Shown: in pieces, positions 34,331 to 47,100 of the stretch
How positions within the stretch are numbered: the stretch's first letter is position 1
Layout: each line of letters starts with the position of its first letter
Notes under the pieces: generated by a model
Seen by the model: only the letters and a program-made list of their open reading frames with translations
Told to the model about the DNA's origin: nothing
The model's database searches: none
NCBI RefSeq assembly: GCF_003473485.1
Contig: NC_053042.1
Location: 53,407,762 to 53,471,761, forward strand
DNA from: Medicago truncatula
Lineage: Eukaryota; Streptophyta; Magnoliopsida; Fabales; Fabaceae
Direction: 5' to 3'
DNA: 64,000 nucleotides
Translations under genes and position numbers: made by a program

Positions 34331-34408
34331 CTCCATCCGTTTTTAAATATAAGCAAAATTGAATCAATCTAAAAAGTTAATTTTGTTTATATTTAAAAAC
34401 GAATGGAG
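34331..34408. mobile_element. Stowaway-like MITE, 78 bp, in the LACTB2-like promoter
   Basis: An almost complete palindrome: CTCCATCCGTTTTTAAATAT at the left and ATTTAAAAACGAATGGAG at the right, with TA on both sides (34329-34330 and 34409-34410), as for Tc1/mariner Stowaway MITEs. It lies about 130 bp upstream of the predicted start codon of the minus-strand gene. Confidence 0.75.
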
Positions 34409-35710
34409 TATATTTTATCTCAGAAATTATACATTATTATATCGGGATTTTAAAAATTAACTTTTATTTCATTAAACTTATCAACTATTTTTATTTTTGT
34501 CTTCTTTATAAATCAAATTTATCTAATGAGGAATGCTTGCTAGCGACATGTTCTTTTTAACACCTTCGCTAACATTTATTATTTTATTAGAAGAAATCGA
34601 CGTGGATCTTACACTTTGTAAATGGATCTCACATAAAGCGATGGAGTTCACCTTGATTTCATTCAAGGATATGGTGAGTATTAGAGAGAGTGTTAGAAAG
34701 ATAATGTTGTTGATAACATTCTTCTTATCTAATAAAGCATAATCCTTTTGTTTTTTGTGTTATGAAAAGGAACCTAATATTGAGTTTGACCGCGAAAACT
34801 TAATATTGAGTGTGACCGCGCGAAATAAGTATAGTCTAAGCAAGAATTTATTGTATTGTCCATAAATTAAATTTGGGTTATTTTCAACAATTTGTTTTTT
34901 TATCTCATTAACTAGTTGAACTCAACTGTATGGTTGATCCACCTCTACGTTTAGATGAATAAACCATTTGATTTTAGTTCATTTTCTCACTAAAGCATCA
35001 ATGTTGACTAGCTTAACTCGTCTACAATCTGTAATATAAACAAATTAAACTTTCAAACTAAATTAAGGATCTATTGTGAGTCAAGTTTTTATTAGATCGA
35101 GTAGCTTTGTGCACACGGGAAAGAGCATTGGGTTGTAGCAATTTTCTATAGTTTTTATGACTTGAAGGTTGGGAGTCGGGTTAGTTTGTGTTTCCATAGG
35201 GGGGGGGGGTTAACCATCTCATTCCTTGTGTTGTGTTGCTGGGAAATTGAACAAGGCATATGTCGGTTTGGAAAGTTTGCAAGATGTTGCTTATGTTGTT
35301 AATAAAAACCGACAAAAGAAGAAATAAGGTATACTTGTTCCGTTTTTAAATATAAGTAAATTTTACTTTTTAGGTTCATTTAATTAATGATGTAACGGAT
35401 AGAGTATGTCAGTGTTGCGAAGGTAACGAACGAAATTGGTTTGACAAGAGATAGGCGATTGGGTCAATATATTTTTTTTAAACGGACCTATCGTTAAATG
35501 AGATCTCTTTTAAGGACAGATTTAGACGTTGAATAACTGTGGCGAACATCATAGAAATGCAATTGAATTGACAAAAAATAATCACACATAAATATTTTGA
35601 ATTAAATATTTTGACATGTCACAAATCACAAATATTTTAATTAAAAAAACTTAAAATATTTATGTACACATTTATGCATTACTAATATTATTATTATTAT
35701 TAATTTGTTT

Positions 35711-35845
35711 TGGTCAAGTAACCTAGTGGCTAGAGTTCACACAATTTAATTATAAAGAAGTGGGATGTCCGAAGTTCGAATCTCGGGCTCTGCATATAAA
35801 ATTCAATCAATATCCCTACTAATTAAGTTAAGCTCACGTGAATCA
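35711..35845 (+). mobile_element. tRNA-derived SINE-like unit
   Basis: The plus strand has box A-like TAACCTAGTGGCTAGA (35719-35734) and box B-like AGTTCGAATCT (35772-35782). The minus strand also has a tRNA-like box A (TTAACTTAATTAGTA, about 35817-35831) that could use the same, nearly palindromic box B. AATATTATTATT lies on both sides (35684-35695 and 35846-35857) but is low in complexity, so it is weak evidence for a target duplication. Confidence 0.6.
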
Positions 35846-36430
35846 AATATTATTATTTTTATCTGTCAAGAAAAATAATTTTTTTTTTTAATTTAAAAAA
35901 GGGGGTCCAATCCAAAATGTCTTGGCAAAATACTTATACTAGTTTTTATATTTAGAGAAAGCAAGGAAAAATAAATTAAACCAAGCAGCATTGGGATGGG
36001 CCATTGAGCATTTTGAATGTATAAATAAAAATTTAGTAAAAAAAAGAAAGAAAATGGGACACCATCTTGCGACTTGGTCTTACAGAAGCAACCTGACTCT
36101 GGCGTTGTTTCTTGAATTCAAAACGCAATCTCTCTTATTTCTAATTGACCTGTTTCTTTCTTTCTTTCTTTCAGATCCCCAACAAACACATTCCGAGGTA
36201 ACCGATCCAATGCCGTTTTGAATCGCGTGCCACCCATAATCTCTTTTTCCCTTTTTTGAATTCTATTATCACTATTCAATTCAATTGAACAAACCACTTA
36301 TTAGGTCATAGTAGTAGTTTCCCAAACCCCCCAAAAGCTCAATTCTACCTTCTTTTTTCATTCAACAGCTACTCCTCCTTGTTGTTCGAATAGAAAGATA
36401 AAGATAAAGAGAAAGAGAGGCTTCAGGTCT

Positions 36431-39400
36431 ATGGATCAAAAAATGGAAGGAACGTCTGCACCAGCAATTCGACGTGACCCTTACGAAGTTTTAGGCGTTT
36501 CGAAGGAATCATCCGATCAGGAAATTAAAACCGCTTACAGAAAACTTGCTCTCAAGTCAGTCTCTTTTCCCTTTTTTACTTTCTACCTCATTTTTTCAAT
36601 TTCTTATGTTAATTGATACTACAATACTTTTCTAAATGATATACTAGTACAACTGTAGAACCCTAGATTTTTAAGGTCATCAACACTTAACATAAGAACC
36701 CTAATCCCTCTCCCTAAAGGCACCAACATTTAGTCTTTATGTTTCCTAAAGATTCCCTCTTTTGATAAAAATCTGTTTTTTTTTTTTTTTTAGACATTTT
36801 ACCCGTGTAATTCGAATTACCATGTCTGGGCTCTACCATAATTTGAATTGCACTCAACAGAAACTTTAGGATCGAAAAAACAACAGCATAATTGAATTAC
36901 CTAAGGTTGCCCCTGACAAGATTCTAAATTTTTGCCTCATTCAAATCCTAATTAACCTGTCCAAACCCTGAAAAAACACTCATTTTAAGTTTGTTTCTTA
37001 AAATTGGGCGCTATAGCAGATGTCGCTGTTGCTAGAGTAGCACCTTGGAATGAGTTTAAAAATGCCCTTAAAATTGAATGTTTATGACTTTTGCTTGGGG
37101 TATTAAAGCAATTTTTGCAATTCAAATACTATAGATTAGTGTTTGAGCTTTTCTCTCAAATTGTCTCACTCCTGCTATCAGTTTTTACCCTCTCTCTGAT
37201 TAGTCATATCTAGTTGTGAAGTTTTTATGTATATAGTATAAATTGCATAAGCTGTGTAGGAATTTCGAAATAGCAGCCATCCCCCTATCTGCTAGCTTGC
37301 TATAGCTTTTCTTGGGTCGGACACTATGCTCTGCTATCCACAATTGATAACACTGATCTCTATATAATTGACAGGTATCACCCTGACAAGAATGCCAACA
37401 ATCCTGAAGCTTCAGAACTATTCAAAGAGGTTGCATATTCTTATAATATCTTATCCGACCCAGAAAAGAGAAGGCAGTATGACAGTGCAGGATTTGAGGT
37501 TACTTTCTTCCTCTTCTTCCCATGTGAATCCAAAGCTTTTCTTCTGTTTATCTGTTCCTGCCTTTCCTACAGTATGAAAACAAAAATTATGGCTAGTGGC
37601 ATAGGAAAATTATACTAAGTTATTTAGCTTGGAAAACAGATAAAAAATGCATTGCTCAACTACTATTTTTTTCCCCTTTTCTGTGGAGTTTGCCATTTTA
37701 ACATCTTACTTCTATGATGGTCTGTAATTGAACCTGCAAGCTTTTCTTATGCTTTCAACATATACATTTCAGAAGAGAGGAGCTAATGCATTCATATTGC
37801 CTCCCTGCAACTTGGAATTTGAGTGAATGACACATCTCCACGTCAAATATTATATTTATTTAGTAAAAAAAAATTAGAGTTTATATTTTAGCTGTAAAAC
37901 ATGAGTCATTTGTTTCGGACTAGACCTTTTAGTTACATATGTACTGTTTTTGTTATTTCTGCCTATCTTTTTGTAGATTACTATCCTTTTAGTCAATTCA
38001 TGCATTTATCTTTACTATTATATATTCTTGATAATTTAAGTTTCATTAGTACTCTGCTGCTTGCATTAATGTAAATGGTTTGCTTTTTATATATCGGACT
38101 CTGCTGCTTGCATTAATGTGAATGGTTTGTTTTTTATATATCGGTAGTGCTATATAGTCCTCGAAAGCTCTTTCGCGTTTCAGTTCATATTCCTGATACA
38201 ACTCTCCTTTTAATTAATATGTAACTTTAAGCTATTTTGCCTATTTATATCAGGCACTTGATGCTGATAGCATGGACATGGAAATCGATTTATCTAATCT
38301 TGGGACTGTGAACACTATGTTTGCAGCTTTATTCAGGTGTGGGTTTTAGAGCATGAGTATGACTGCTTGTTTTCAAAATTATTTAGCTCTACATTGTTTC
38401 TTACTTTATTTGGTAACAGCAAGCTGGGTGTCCCAATCAAGACTACCATTTCGGCTAATGTTCTTGAAGAAGCTTTGAATGGCACTGTTACAGTCAGACC
38501 CCTTCCAATGGGAACATCTGTTAGTGGAAAGGTTCATACATTCTTCATGATGAATGAAGCAATGCAATAATCTTGGTTTCTATTTGTTCTTAACCCACTT
38601 ATGTGGCAATTTGTTGCAGGTAGAGAAGCAATGTGCTCACTTTTTTGGTGTGACAATAAATGAGCAGCAAGCTGAGTCCGGGATTGTAGTAAGAGTTACT
38701 TCAACTGCACAAAGCAAATTCAAGGTATCACTGATGCCTTTTTTGCAATGACTCCGGCTAATATAGCATCAGATTGTAATATTGAACGCTGATTTTTCAG
38801 TTGCTCTATTTCGAACAAGATGCAAACGGGGGCTATGGTTTAGCATTGCAGGTAATATCTACTCCCTCCATTCCTTTTTAACTGTTGCTTTTGTAGAAAT
38901 TTTTTGTCCCTTCTTATTTGTTGTTGTCAAAGTTCAATGCAACAATAATTATTGTTTTGTCAATTATACCCTTAAGTATTTATTGCAGAGATAGAAATAT
39001 GTGTAATGAGATAATATCTTGTTAATGGTATAATACAAAAAAGCAAACAATTTAATCAAAAAAGTAACAAAGTTTATTGATTTTCTTGGAATGTGTGAAT
39101 AATCTTAAAACAGACAACTAAAAAGGAAATGAGGGAGTATTAACCTAGTGCTTCTTCTTTTACTCCCTTATCTCCCTTTGTATTAAATTGAAATTGATAC
39201 ACTCACCATGAGTGGGTTGAGTTGTAAGCAGTCCTAACCACCTGGGGCGAGAACATGGGACTCGGATATCACAGAAACATAACAGCACGAATTTTAAGCT
39301 ATGGTGGCTGTTAATAAGCCTTTGGCCTTGTGTTTCCTGTTTTTATCATCTGGATAAAAACCAAAATCAATTCATCCAAACTTTCAAATCTTGTGTAACA

Positions 39401-41106
39401 CATTTTATCATCTGGATTTTGTAAAGTAATTTGCTGTTAGACTAACAAATCAGAGACAGAGATAACACAAAATGCACTTCAATTCTTCTTAAGTCATTCA
39501 TAATTGATTCATAGATTGCACAAATCACAACTACTTTATTGAAGTAGTAGTTGTGCAATTAGAATTGGAAGTTTATTTAGTTATCTATGCAATTGTCTAT
39601 ACAGGAAGATAGTGAGAAGACTGGCAAGGTGACATCTGCTGGAATGTATTTCTTACATTTTCAAGTGTACAGAATGGATTCAACCGTGAATGCGGTATGG
39701 ATATTATGTCTATTTGGTTTCTTTTATGTGTTGCGAGCTGTTTGGAAAGTGGTGGTCACTTTTAGTGTTGTGGTGCAGTTAGCGATGGCTAAGGATCCTG
39801 AGGGGGCTTTCTTTAAAAGGTTGGAAGGTCTTCAACCTTGTGAAGTTTCGGAACTAAAGCCTGGCACACATATATTTGCCGTTTATGGTCTGAATAATTT
39901 ATTTTGTTTCATTGTTTTTTTTGCTTGCTTAGGATGTTTTTTCATGTAAACTAATTCAATTCGAGTTGATATTGTTTAGGCGATAACTTCTTTAAGACTG
40001 CTAGCTATACAATTGAAGCAGTATGTGCAAAATCACATGAAGATACCACCCAAAAACTTCAGGATATTGAGGCTCAAATTTTAAGAAAGAGGAATGAGCT
40101 ACGGCAATTCGAATCAGAATATAGAAAGGTTATTATTTTCTATAGTTGTTCATGGCTTGAAGTTTGTTTTGTGGTCCTTAATGTGGTCTTTTTCTGAATA
40201 CTTTTCAGGCATTGGCACGCTATCAGGAAGTGACAGACAGATACACAAAAGAAAAACAGTCTGTAAGTTCTTCTAACACATGCTACAGTTATAAATGCAT
40301 ATCTTTTTTCTTTTCTTTTTAATAAATTACAAATGTACACATTTGCATTTTTTTTAGTAGTAAATTCCCCACAGCATAGCTGATCATCAGTTAAAAAAAC
40401 CCCATCTGCTCCATTAAGTTGTGGCAAGCTAGATCAGTTGCAGATTTTCTCACCTGGCTTACTTGGCTTGCCGATAGTATGTTGCAATTGCAATCAATTA
40501 TCAGAATTTAATAGAGGAAAACGAAACAACTCAGCTGTTGTGCCATACGATGCTTATCCTTGTTTTGGTCTTTTATATGCATTATGAATGTTAAAATATA
40601 TGATGCACAAAAAGTCAGAGAAAAAAACTATTCTCAAACTATTTCCTGTTTTCAATATGTCCTGTTTTCACCATTTCTGCAGATTCTCACTGTATTTTCA
40701 ATTGTTATCGTAAACATATCAATTGAAAATGAATAGTAAAAAAAAAAAATGTTTTGATATAATTTACCCCGGCACTACCATTAAATGTGTTCTGCTCTTC
40801 GGTGTTTTTACACTTGCAAATACAATATGATGTAACTTGTCTGTTATTTTTCTGGTTACCCAGGTGGATGAGCTTCTGAAACAAAGGGACGGTATCCATT
40901 CTACCTTCACCATTGTCAAGCCAACCAGTACTAGTGGAAGTGGCAGTAATTTAAGCAATGGAAGTTCTAGCAAAATTTCTGGTGAAGATTCCAAAGGTGA
41001 GAGCCCTGGGGAAGATGGAGGGTCAGATAGTAAGGATAAATCAGGCAAAAAGAAATGGTTCAACCTCAATCTTAAGGGCTCGGGTTCTGATAAGAAGTTG
41101 ATTTAA
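36431..41106 (+). CDS. ARG1: J-domain protein ARG1 (Altered Response to Gravity 1, DnaJ15-like)
   Basis: Eleven exons: 36431-36555, 37375-37498, 38254-38336, 38420-38531, 38620-38724, 38801-38851, 39605-39694, 39779-39887, 39980-40128, 40209-40262 and 40864-41106. All joints are GT-AG and in phase; 414 aa, close to the Arabidopsis length of about 410. The J-domain spans about 17-82 with HPD at 44-46, an Hsp70 co-chaperone motif. A conserved middle follows ([40 protein letters not shown]). A coiled coil lies at about 265-340, then a Ser/Gly/Asp-rich linker and a basic [11 protein letters not shown] end. ARG1 is a peripheral endomembrane protein needed for gravity signalling in root and hypocotyl, linked to auxin redistribution. 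Sequence agreement with ARG1 is high throughout. In-frame ATGs at 36431 and 36443 are both possible starts. Confidence 0.96.
38051..38144. repeat. 47-bp tandem duplication in ARG1 intron 2
   Basis: Two adjacent copies of a 47-bp unit starting ACTCTGCTGCTTGCATTAAT (38051-38097 and 38098-38144), differing at two positions. It lies about 110 bp before the acceptor of exon 3. Confidence 0.85.
38862..39137. mobile_element. Stowaway MITE in ARG1 intron 6
   Basis: 276 bp with ends CTCCCTCCATTCCTTTTTA and, inversely, CTCCCTCATTTCCTTTTTA, flanked by TA (38860-38861 and 39138-39139). CTCCCTCC and the TA duplication are hallmarks of Stowaway elements. It begins ten bases after the last base of exon 6 (38851), leaving the donor GTAATAT untouched. 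Confidence 0.88.
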
Positions 41107-44100
41107 AATACACTTCATTTTGTTTATCTCTTAGAACACAATATGCTTGAGTGACCATCGTCTTGGGATCAAACTTAAAGCAGCAGCCCGTGGATATATT
41201 GGGTGTAGTGTATGTCTACAATGTTTTCATTTGCTTGGTTCCTCAAAGTTGAACTGGTTGGTTAATTTGTTCATTGGTTTGTGATGCAGTCAAAGGTATA
41301 CAGAACATGTCTCTTTCTGTTTCCCATATTTTTTTCTGTCCAATGAGACTCAAATTTTCCGATTCCCTTGTAGCATCCTCAACATATATATTTTTGATAC
41401 TGTAATGATATGTTCATTCTTGTAACTGACATTTTTTTCCTTCTTTTCCTTTACCAAGCCTTGCGGCACAAAATATTACTAAATAAGTGCTAGTGTAGAT
41501 GTTGTACTTTTAAAATTTTGCGCCTTTCAGAGAACGTAAATATTATTTGTTTTACTCTGAGTTGTTTACTTTGGAAGAGCCTGATACATGCAATTACTCC
41601 ATCTTGCTCTGTATTGATGTGTTGAGAGAAGACCCCTAAGATGACTTGTTCATTTACGGTTTTGATTACTCCATCTTGCTCTGTATTTGATGTGTTAAGA
41701 GAAAAATGAACTAAAAATATGAAAATTTGAAATTGTGTAGACCGAAGAGTGAATACCAGCAACCCAAAATTTACTCGTCCTATGGATTCTTTCCTCCATG
41801 AAGGTTTCTTTGGGCTTGTAGTGCTAAATAATCTCTAAGCTCAAGTAAAGCTAGTGGTAGGAATTCTTTCATCCACGAAGACTCTATTATTGTGGACAAA
41901 ATTGCCTTTATAGTAGTAGGTTGGATGTATCTGCAATTCTAGGATTATGCTGAACGTTAGCATAACAGAGATATCTTGGCAGTTCATTATGAGATAGCTC
42001 AGTTTTTTGTAAAGCTGTTCAAACACCTAATGTTTGTCTAACCACACTTTTTTGTGTGGCTGTGTAAAACTTTTCATGAACGTGTGAGAGCAACACAGAT
42101 ACTGGTAAACATGTATCATCTCATTCAAGTGTGCGATTTCTCACAACTTTCTTTTCTCGATTAGGGATGCTCTACACCTCCACATGCATCCATTGGAATT
42201 GACAACAAGTCTATACTTATCATATTTGACTACCTTGTACGTAGGTCAAATTTAATGAACTAGATGTCCGAGTGGATTGTAATCAGAATATATAGTCGTT
42301 TCGGTTGGAATGATGTCGTCATCGTCAATGTCATGTCGTGTGGATAGTGTGTAAGAATCTCATCTTCATCTAAAAAAAATATCCACTGTTCACTAAAAAA
42401 ATATCCACTTTTTACAATTGGGAAAAAAAAAACTTCTTCATTGTGAGGGCTCACAATGAAAGTGACTAGAGCAGTTGCTTCGGTTGGACTTACTGGGTGT
42501 TATTGTTCAGGCTAATTATGATGATGGTAGTATAGGAACATAATTTGATGTTGTTACAATGTCCTGCTATTAGATTATCCTTTTTTAACAAATTAATTTA
42601 TTTAAAAAAAATGAAGAAGGGAGAAGTTGTAACCTGCAATGCAGGTGCAACTTCTATGAAAAAGAAAATTAAGATTGCGGAGTAGAGTAGGAAAGAAGAC
42701 AGTTGTGTTTGTGTAGGGAAGGATCGAGTTAAAACTTAAATGCTATTTTATTTTTTAAAAGGGTTGTTTTAATAAAGAAAAACTTCAAGTTTAGTACGTT
42801 ACACACTACTCGAAACGTAATGACAAGCTATAATTTGAGTTACTTGCCAAAAATAATTACCTAATCCTTTGAGCCTTGTTTCTTTCGTACTCTATGTTAC
42901 TTACTCTCTGACTTGGTTTAACTATATTATTGTCCTTCAATTACTAACCTACACTACACATAGCCTCAATAATATTCAAAATGTTCTATCAGTTGCTATA
43001 AAAAAAAAACAAATATTTCTCCGGTTGATTTGCACTTTTGAACAAACACAAGACATAAACAGACCTTTGAATATAAGGAAGCTATTTTGTAGAATAAAAG
43101 ATACATAGATGTTATTCAGCCTTCAGATATGTTATCATATAGTATATTAAATTAGGAGACTGTACCAATTACTTAGATGCTTTGTTTAGAAACAGACAAA
43201 TAAGTGAAGATGACTTTAAGCATAAACACTAAATTATGCTTACCATTTCTTGTAATCTAAACAAGTTTTGTCTTGACTTCAATCCAAGGGTCTTATAGGT
43301 TTTTAATTAGTTAGGCCATTCTTTCTTACCTCATCTTCTAGGATATTTCCCAAGAGAGAATCTGCCACAAACCCAAGGAATTAAGTGTTTACGGTTATTT
43401 TAAGAATAAGCACATCGCAATCGCATACATAATTTTTAAGTAGTTTATCTCCGGTGGAAAATGGTCTGTGTAATTTGGAGTTCAGTCGTGATGTACACAG
43501 AGTTTCGTCAAAAATTGTTTCACACAAAAATTGAACTTAAGTTCTTTTGAACAGTTTGTTCTTTGGTGAAGTTCGTTAACAATTGGTTCATTTTTGATGT
43601 AAACTGAGTATTATCCGTGTGCGCAACCTAGAATTTTGGTTAAATTAAAAGAGACCTGTGTCATCTCATGTTCTTGGGTAAATGAGTTTCATTTACTAAA
43701 ACACAATATTAATTAATTTTATAAATAAATAAATTGTAAAATAGATATATAAAAATTTGGAATGGGTTGGATGGATATGGATGAATTCAGCATGATAAGG
43801 ATACTTTGATTAAGATTAATTAAAATGATTTTCCATAAATGATAGAATATGGTATACTATATTCTTAATTGGTTTTCAATAAAATCTAATTTGAGTAACC
43901 TAATCTTGGATTTACTCAGTTAGATTCATAGTTTAGTAATCGTATGAGAATCAAATTAGAATTGGGTTTATAATTTTATGGACAGTTTACCTAGCAATTG
44001 ATTAATTATTTCTCTTTGATGTCGTAGGTTATAGCTAGCTAAGTAAAGCATAATTTTCTAAATCAAAAAAAGCATATTTTTCTTAGGTTTTCAAGGACAT

Positions 44101-44772
44101 GGAACTTAATTTCCGTGACGATTCTGTCAATTTTTAGGCTGAAATTCTCTACAATGCATCAAGACTACAAGTGTTCGTATCAATTCTACAATTGAAAAAT
44201 ATGGCAAAGGGAGATTAATTCGTACATCATTGGCTGATTGCATTACAAGATTAATTCGAGCACCGTGTTATTGTTTCAGTCACAATCATATAGTATTCAA
44301 TTAATTTGTTTGTGTCAATTGTTTTGATGATAGGGAATCTGGATCAAATTTTGTCTTCATACTAAATAGAAAGAGTTCCAGAATGATGAAAATTGTCCTA
44401 TATGTTTCGTATAACTATCACGTTCCCAGAAGGAAAAAATGGAATCGTCTTACTAATAAACATTGGGACTCTAGGTGTGAAAAATGAACGTATAAAAAAT
44501 AAAGAATTTTCTAATCATAGAAGATGAAAATTAACTGTAACAACAAAAAAACAATTAATTAGGTAACCAACTTGGATATATGTATGAATGTATGTATGTG
44601 CGCGCGCATGCATGCAAAGCCAATCCTAAGATTTTTGATGCCTTGGACGAAACAATAAAATTGTGTCTTTTTAATTATTCTAATATTTTCTTCTTATATT
44701 TTTTGTTACACAAAACTCATTTATAATCAAAGTTCTCTAAAAATATATTTTCAATAGAATTAATCAAAGAAA

Positions 44773-44775
<3 letters not shown>
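41107..44775. other. 3' flank of ARG1 and AT-rich spacer
   Basis: The first few hundred bases should be the ARG1 3' UTR. The rest has no gene I can support. Frames at 42260-42454 and 42869-43108 have no family motifs. An alternating purine-pyrimidine tract TGCGCGCGCATGCATGC lies near 44600. Confidence 0.5.
41593..41703. repeat. Direct repeat downstream of ARG1
   Basis: A 38-bp segment, ATTACTCCATCTTGCTCTGT and following, occurs at 41593-41630 and again at 41665-41703 with one inserted T and one substitution. Confidence 0.8.
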
Positions 44776-44833
<58 letters not shown>

Positions 44834-44837
<4 letters not shown>

Positions 44838-46006
44838 TAATATGTCTTTACCCCCTGTAATTTGGGCGAGTTCCGGTTTTCCCCGCTGTAAAAAAAAAAG
44901 TTTAGATTCCAACCCTATAATATAAAGATTCTCCACAAAACACCCCTGTAATATGAAGATTCTTCACAAAACACCCCTGACCCCATTCAGACGCTGATGT
45001 GGCACGCCACTGTGTAATTATTTTAATTTTAATTTTTTTTAAAATTTGACATGTGTGTAATTGTTTAATAAATTATTTTAAAAAAGATAAAAAAAACTTA
45101 AAATTAATTTTCAAAAATTTAAAATCAAGAAAAAAAAACAATTTTTTTAAAAAACGAAAAAAATAAATTGGATTTTTTTACAAAAAATAAAAATATTAAT
45201 TTTTTTACCAAAACATTCAAAAATTAGCTTATATTATTTTTTCGAATATTTTTAAAATTTTAATTTAATTTGGATTTTTTTTAAATTATTCGAAAGTTTC
45301 AAATTATAGTAAGTGTATGAATTTTTTTACATAACATTTTTGGAAATATATATAAAGAAAACAACCTCTTTCAGCTTTTGGGTTGGCTGTTTCTTTTCAA
45401 AAATACGCATAATTTTCAATATAAATAACACATATTAAAAAAATTTCCAGATTTTTTTTTATCCTCAATTTTTAAATATTAAAAAATATTCAAATCTGTA
45501 ACACATCGTGATAAAAATCTAAATTTTCTTAAATTTTTAAATAAATTTGTATCCAGATTTTTTTTTTGTTGAGAAAATTTAAAAAACTTATTTTTCGAAA
45601 AAAAATCTGTTTTAAACTTCAAAAAATATATATTCCATATTTTCGAAAATAATTTTAAAAATTTTTGAAATATATATTTTTTCGTAAATTATAAATTTTG
45701 GAATTTTCGAAAAATATATATTTCAGAAAGAAAAAAAAATTCGTAATAAAAAAAATGATTTTTTTTAATTTTTATATATTTTTTAAATAAATAAAAAAAT
45801 TAATTATACAGTCAGCACGCCACATAATCAAATATGCACAATCAGCATGCCACTCAGCTCGCCACGTCAGCAATTATGCACAGTCACATGGGTCAGGGGC
45901 TAAAATCAAAGAATCTTATTTTACAGGGTTGGAATCTAAACTTTTTTTTTTACAGGGGGGAAAACCGGAACTCGCCCAAATTACAGGGGGGTAAAGACAT
46001 ATTAAC

Positions 46007-46008
<2 letters not shown>
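44834..46008. mobile_element. 1.2-kb foldback element inserted in an AT microsatellite
   Basis: Ends GGGTTAATATGTCTTTACCC and the exact inverse GGGTAAAGACATATTAACCC. The inverted repeats run on for about 50 bp (ACTCGCCCAAATTACAGG and its inverse) with one length difference in a C run. Inner arms share ACACCCCTGA/TCAGGGG and GGCACGCCAC/GCACGCCAC blocks. The core is extremely AT-rich and non-coding. AT runs on both sides (44776-44833 and 46009-46040) hide the target duplication. Probably a non-autonomous Mutator-like element. Confidence 0.8.
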
Positions 46009-46046
<38 letters not shown>

Positions 46047-46177
46047 GACTACGTACAAATAATAATTTTGATACCCCTAAAAAAACAGTACCTAGGTTGC
46101 CGCCCCTCCCTCCCACCCTCCGGGCCACCCATAATGCATATATGTTCATATCTCTTCCAAATTAATCAATATTTTTA

Positions 46178-46384
46178 GAGTAGTCTCGCTAACCCTTAAG
46201 AGCACATGTTAAAATAATTTAAATATATAAATCTTACAACAAACAAATTTATATTTAAATTGAATTTTCAAAAAATTAAAAAAAAACATATTTTAAACTT
46301 TTAAAAAATTGAATGCATAACTTTTACGGCAAAAATTTTATATTTAATTCCTAAACATGTGAAGGACACATGTTAGCATTTGCT
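46178..46384. mobile_element. Mutator-type MITE, family A copy 3
   Basis: 207 bp, GAGTAGTCTCGCTAACCC at the left and GTTAGCATTTGCT at the right. Sub-terminal motifs GAGCACATGTT and GGACACATGTT are present near the two ends. Perfect 9-bp duplication ATATTTTTA at 46169-46177 and 46385-46393. Confidence 0.75.
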
Positions 46385-47100
46385 ATATTTTTAAATTTGA
46401 ATTTGAGTCTTTTTTCAATAGAGTTCTCTAACTCCCTCTCTTTTATGTATTTCTTTCATTTCTCTCCTCATATCTCTTTATCACCTTCTGTCAAATACAC
46501 CAAAAAAAAAATGTCCTTTTCACCTTGTAATAAAGTGTTTTACGTACTCTTAATTCTATACTAAAGTTGATTAAAAGAAAATCTATAACAAAGTGGGAGA
46601 AGTTTCTTACATGATTAATAGTAAAACTAAGGGTAATTGGTGTTTTATATTGCATCTCCGTTTATTTTTAGTTGTCGTGTCTAAGTTTAATCATTTACAG
46701 ATATCCAAAAAATTAATAAAAAAAAATATCTTGGTCTCTTTTTTCTATAATATTTTAATCATTTATGCACATTTTTGACAAAATAATAGTTTATTTTGCA
46801 TTAAACTTTGAAAATGACATGTAAATAGGAATAAAAATTTCTAAAAAAAAATAAGACAAAAGGAACATAGCTGCTATACGTAATTTACATGGTCAATATT
46901 TTTTTAAATTTGGTGAATATGTGGTATACATGGTCTAAAATAATTGAAAAAGGAATATAAATTTTAGGTGCAAAAGGTGATTTTGTGTCACTGCGAATTA
47001 CAAATGTTTTCGTTACATGGGAAAATATGACTACTTTCGAAGGGTGGGGTTTAAATTGAATACACATACCAGAAAGAGGGGACATGGTGGGCCACATTAA

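Larger units (their letters stand above)
34202..36430. other. Divergent intergenic region between LACTB2-like and ARG1 genes
   Basis: 2.2 kb holding the upstream regions of both genes, which read away from each other. It contains a tiny Stowaway-like element (34331-34408), a half-copy of a similar sequence near 35338-35365 (CCGTTTTTAAATATAAG), a nine-G run near 35200 and a SINE-like unit (35711-35845). A CTTT repeat ending TTTCAG at about 36150-36174 could be the acceptor of a 5' UTR intron of ARG1, but this is a guess. Confidence 0.55.

Noticed and set aside
42869..43108. 79-codon plus-strand frame downstream of ARG1
   Set aside because: No motif, AT-driven composition and no splice context were found.
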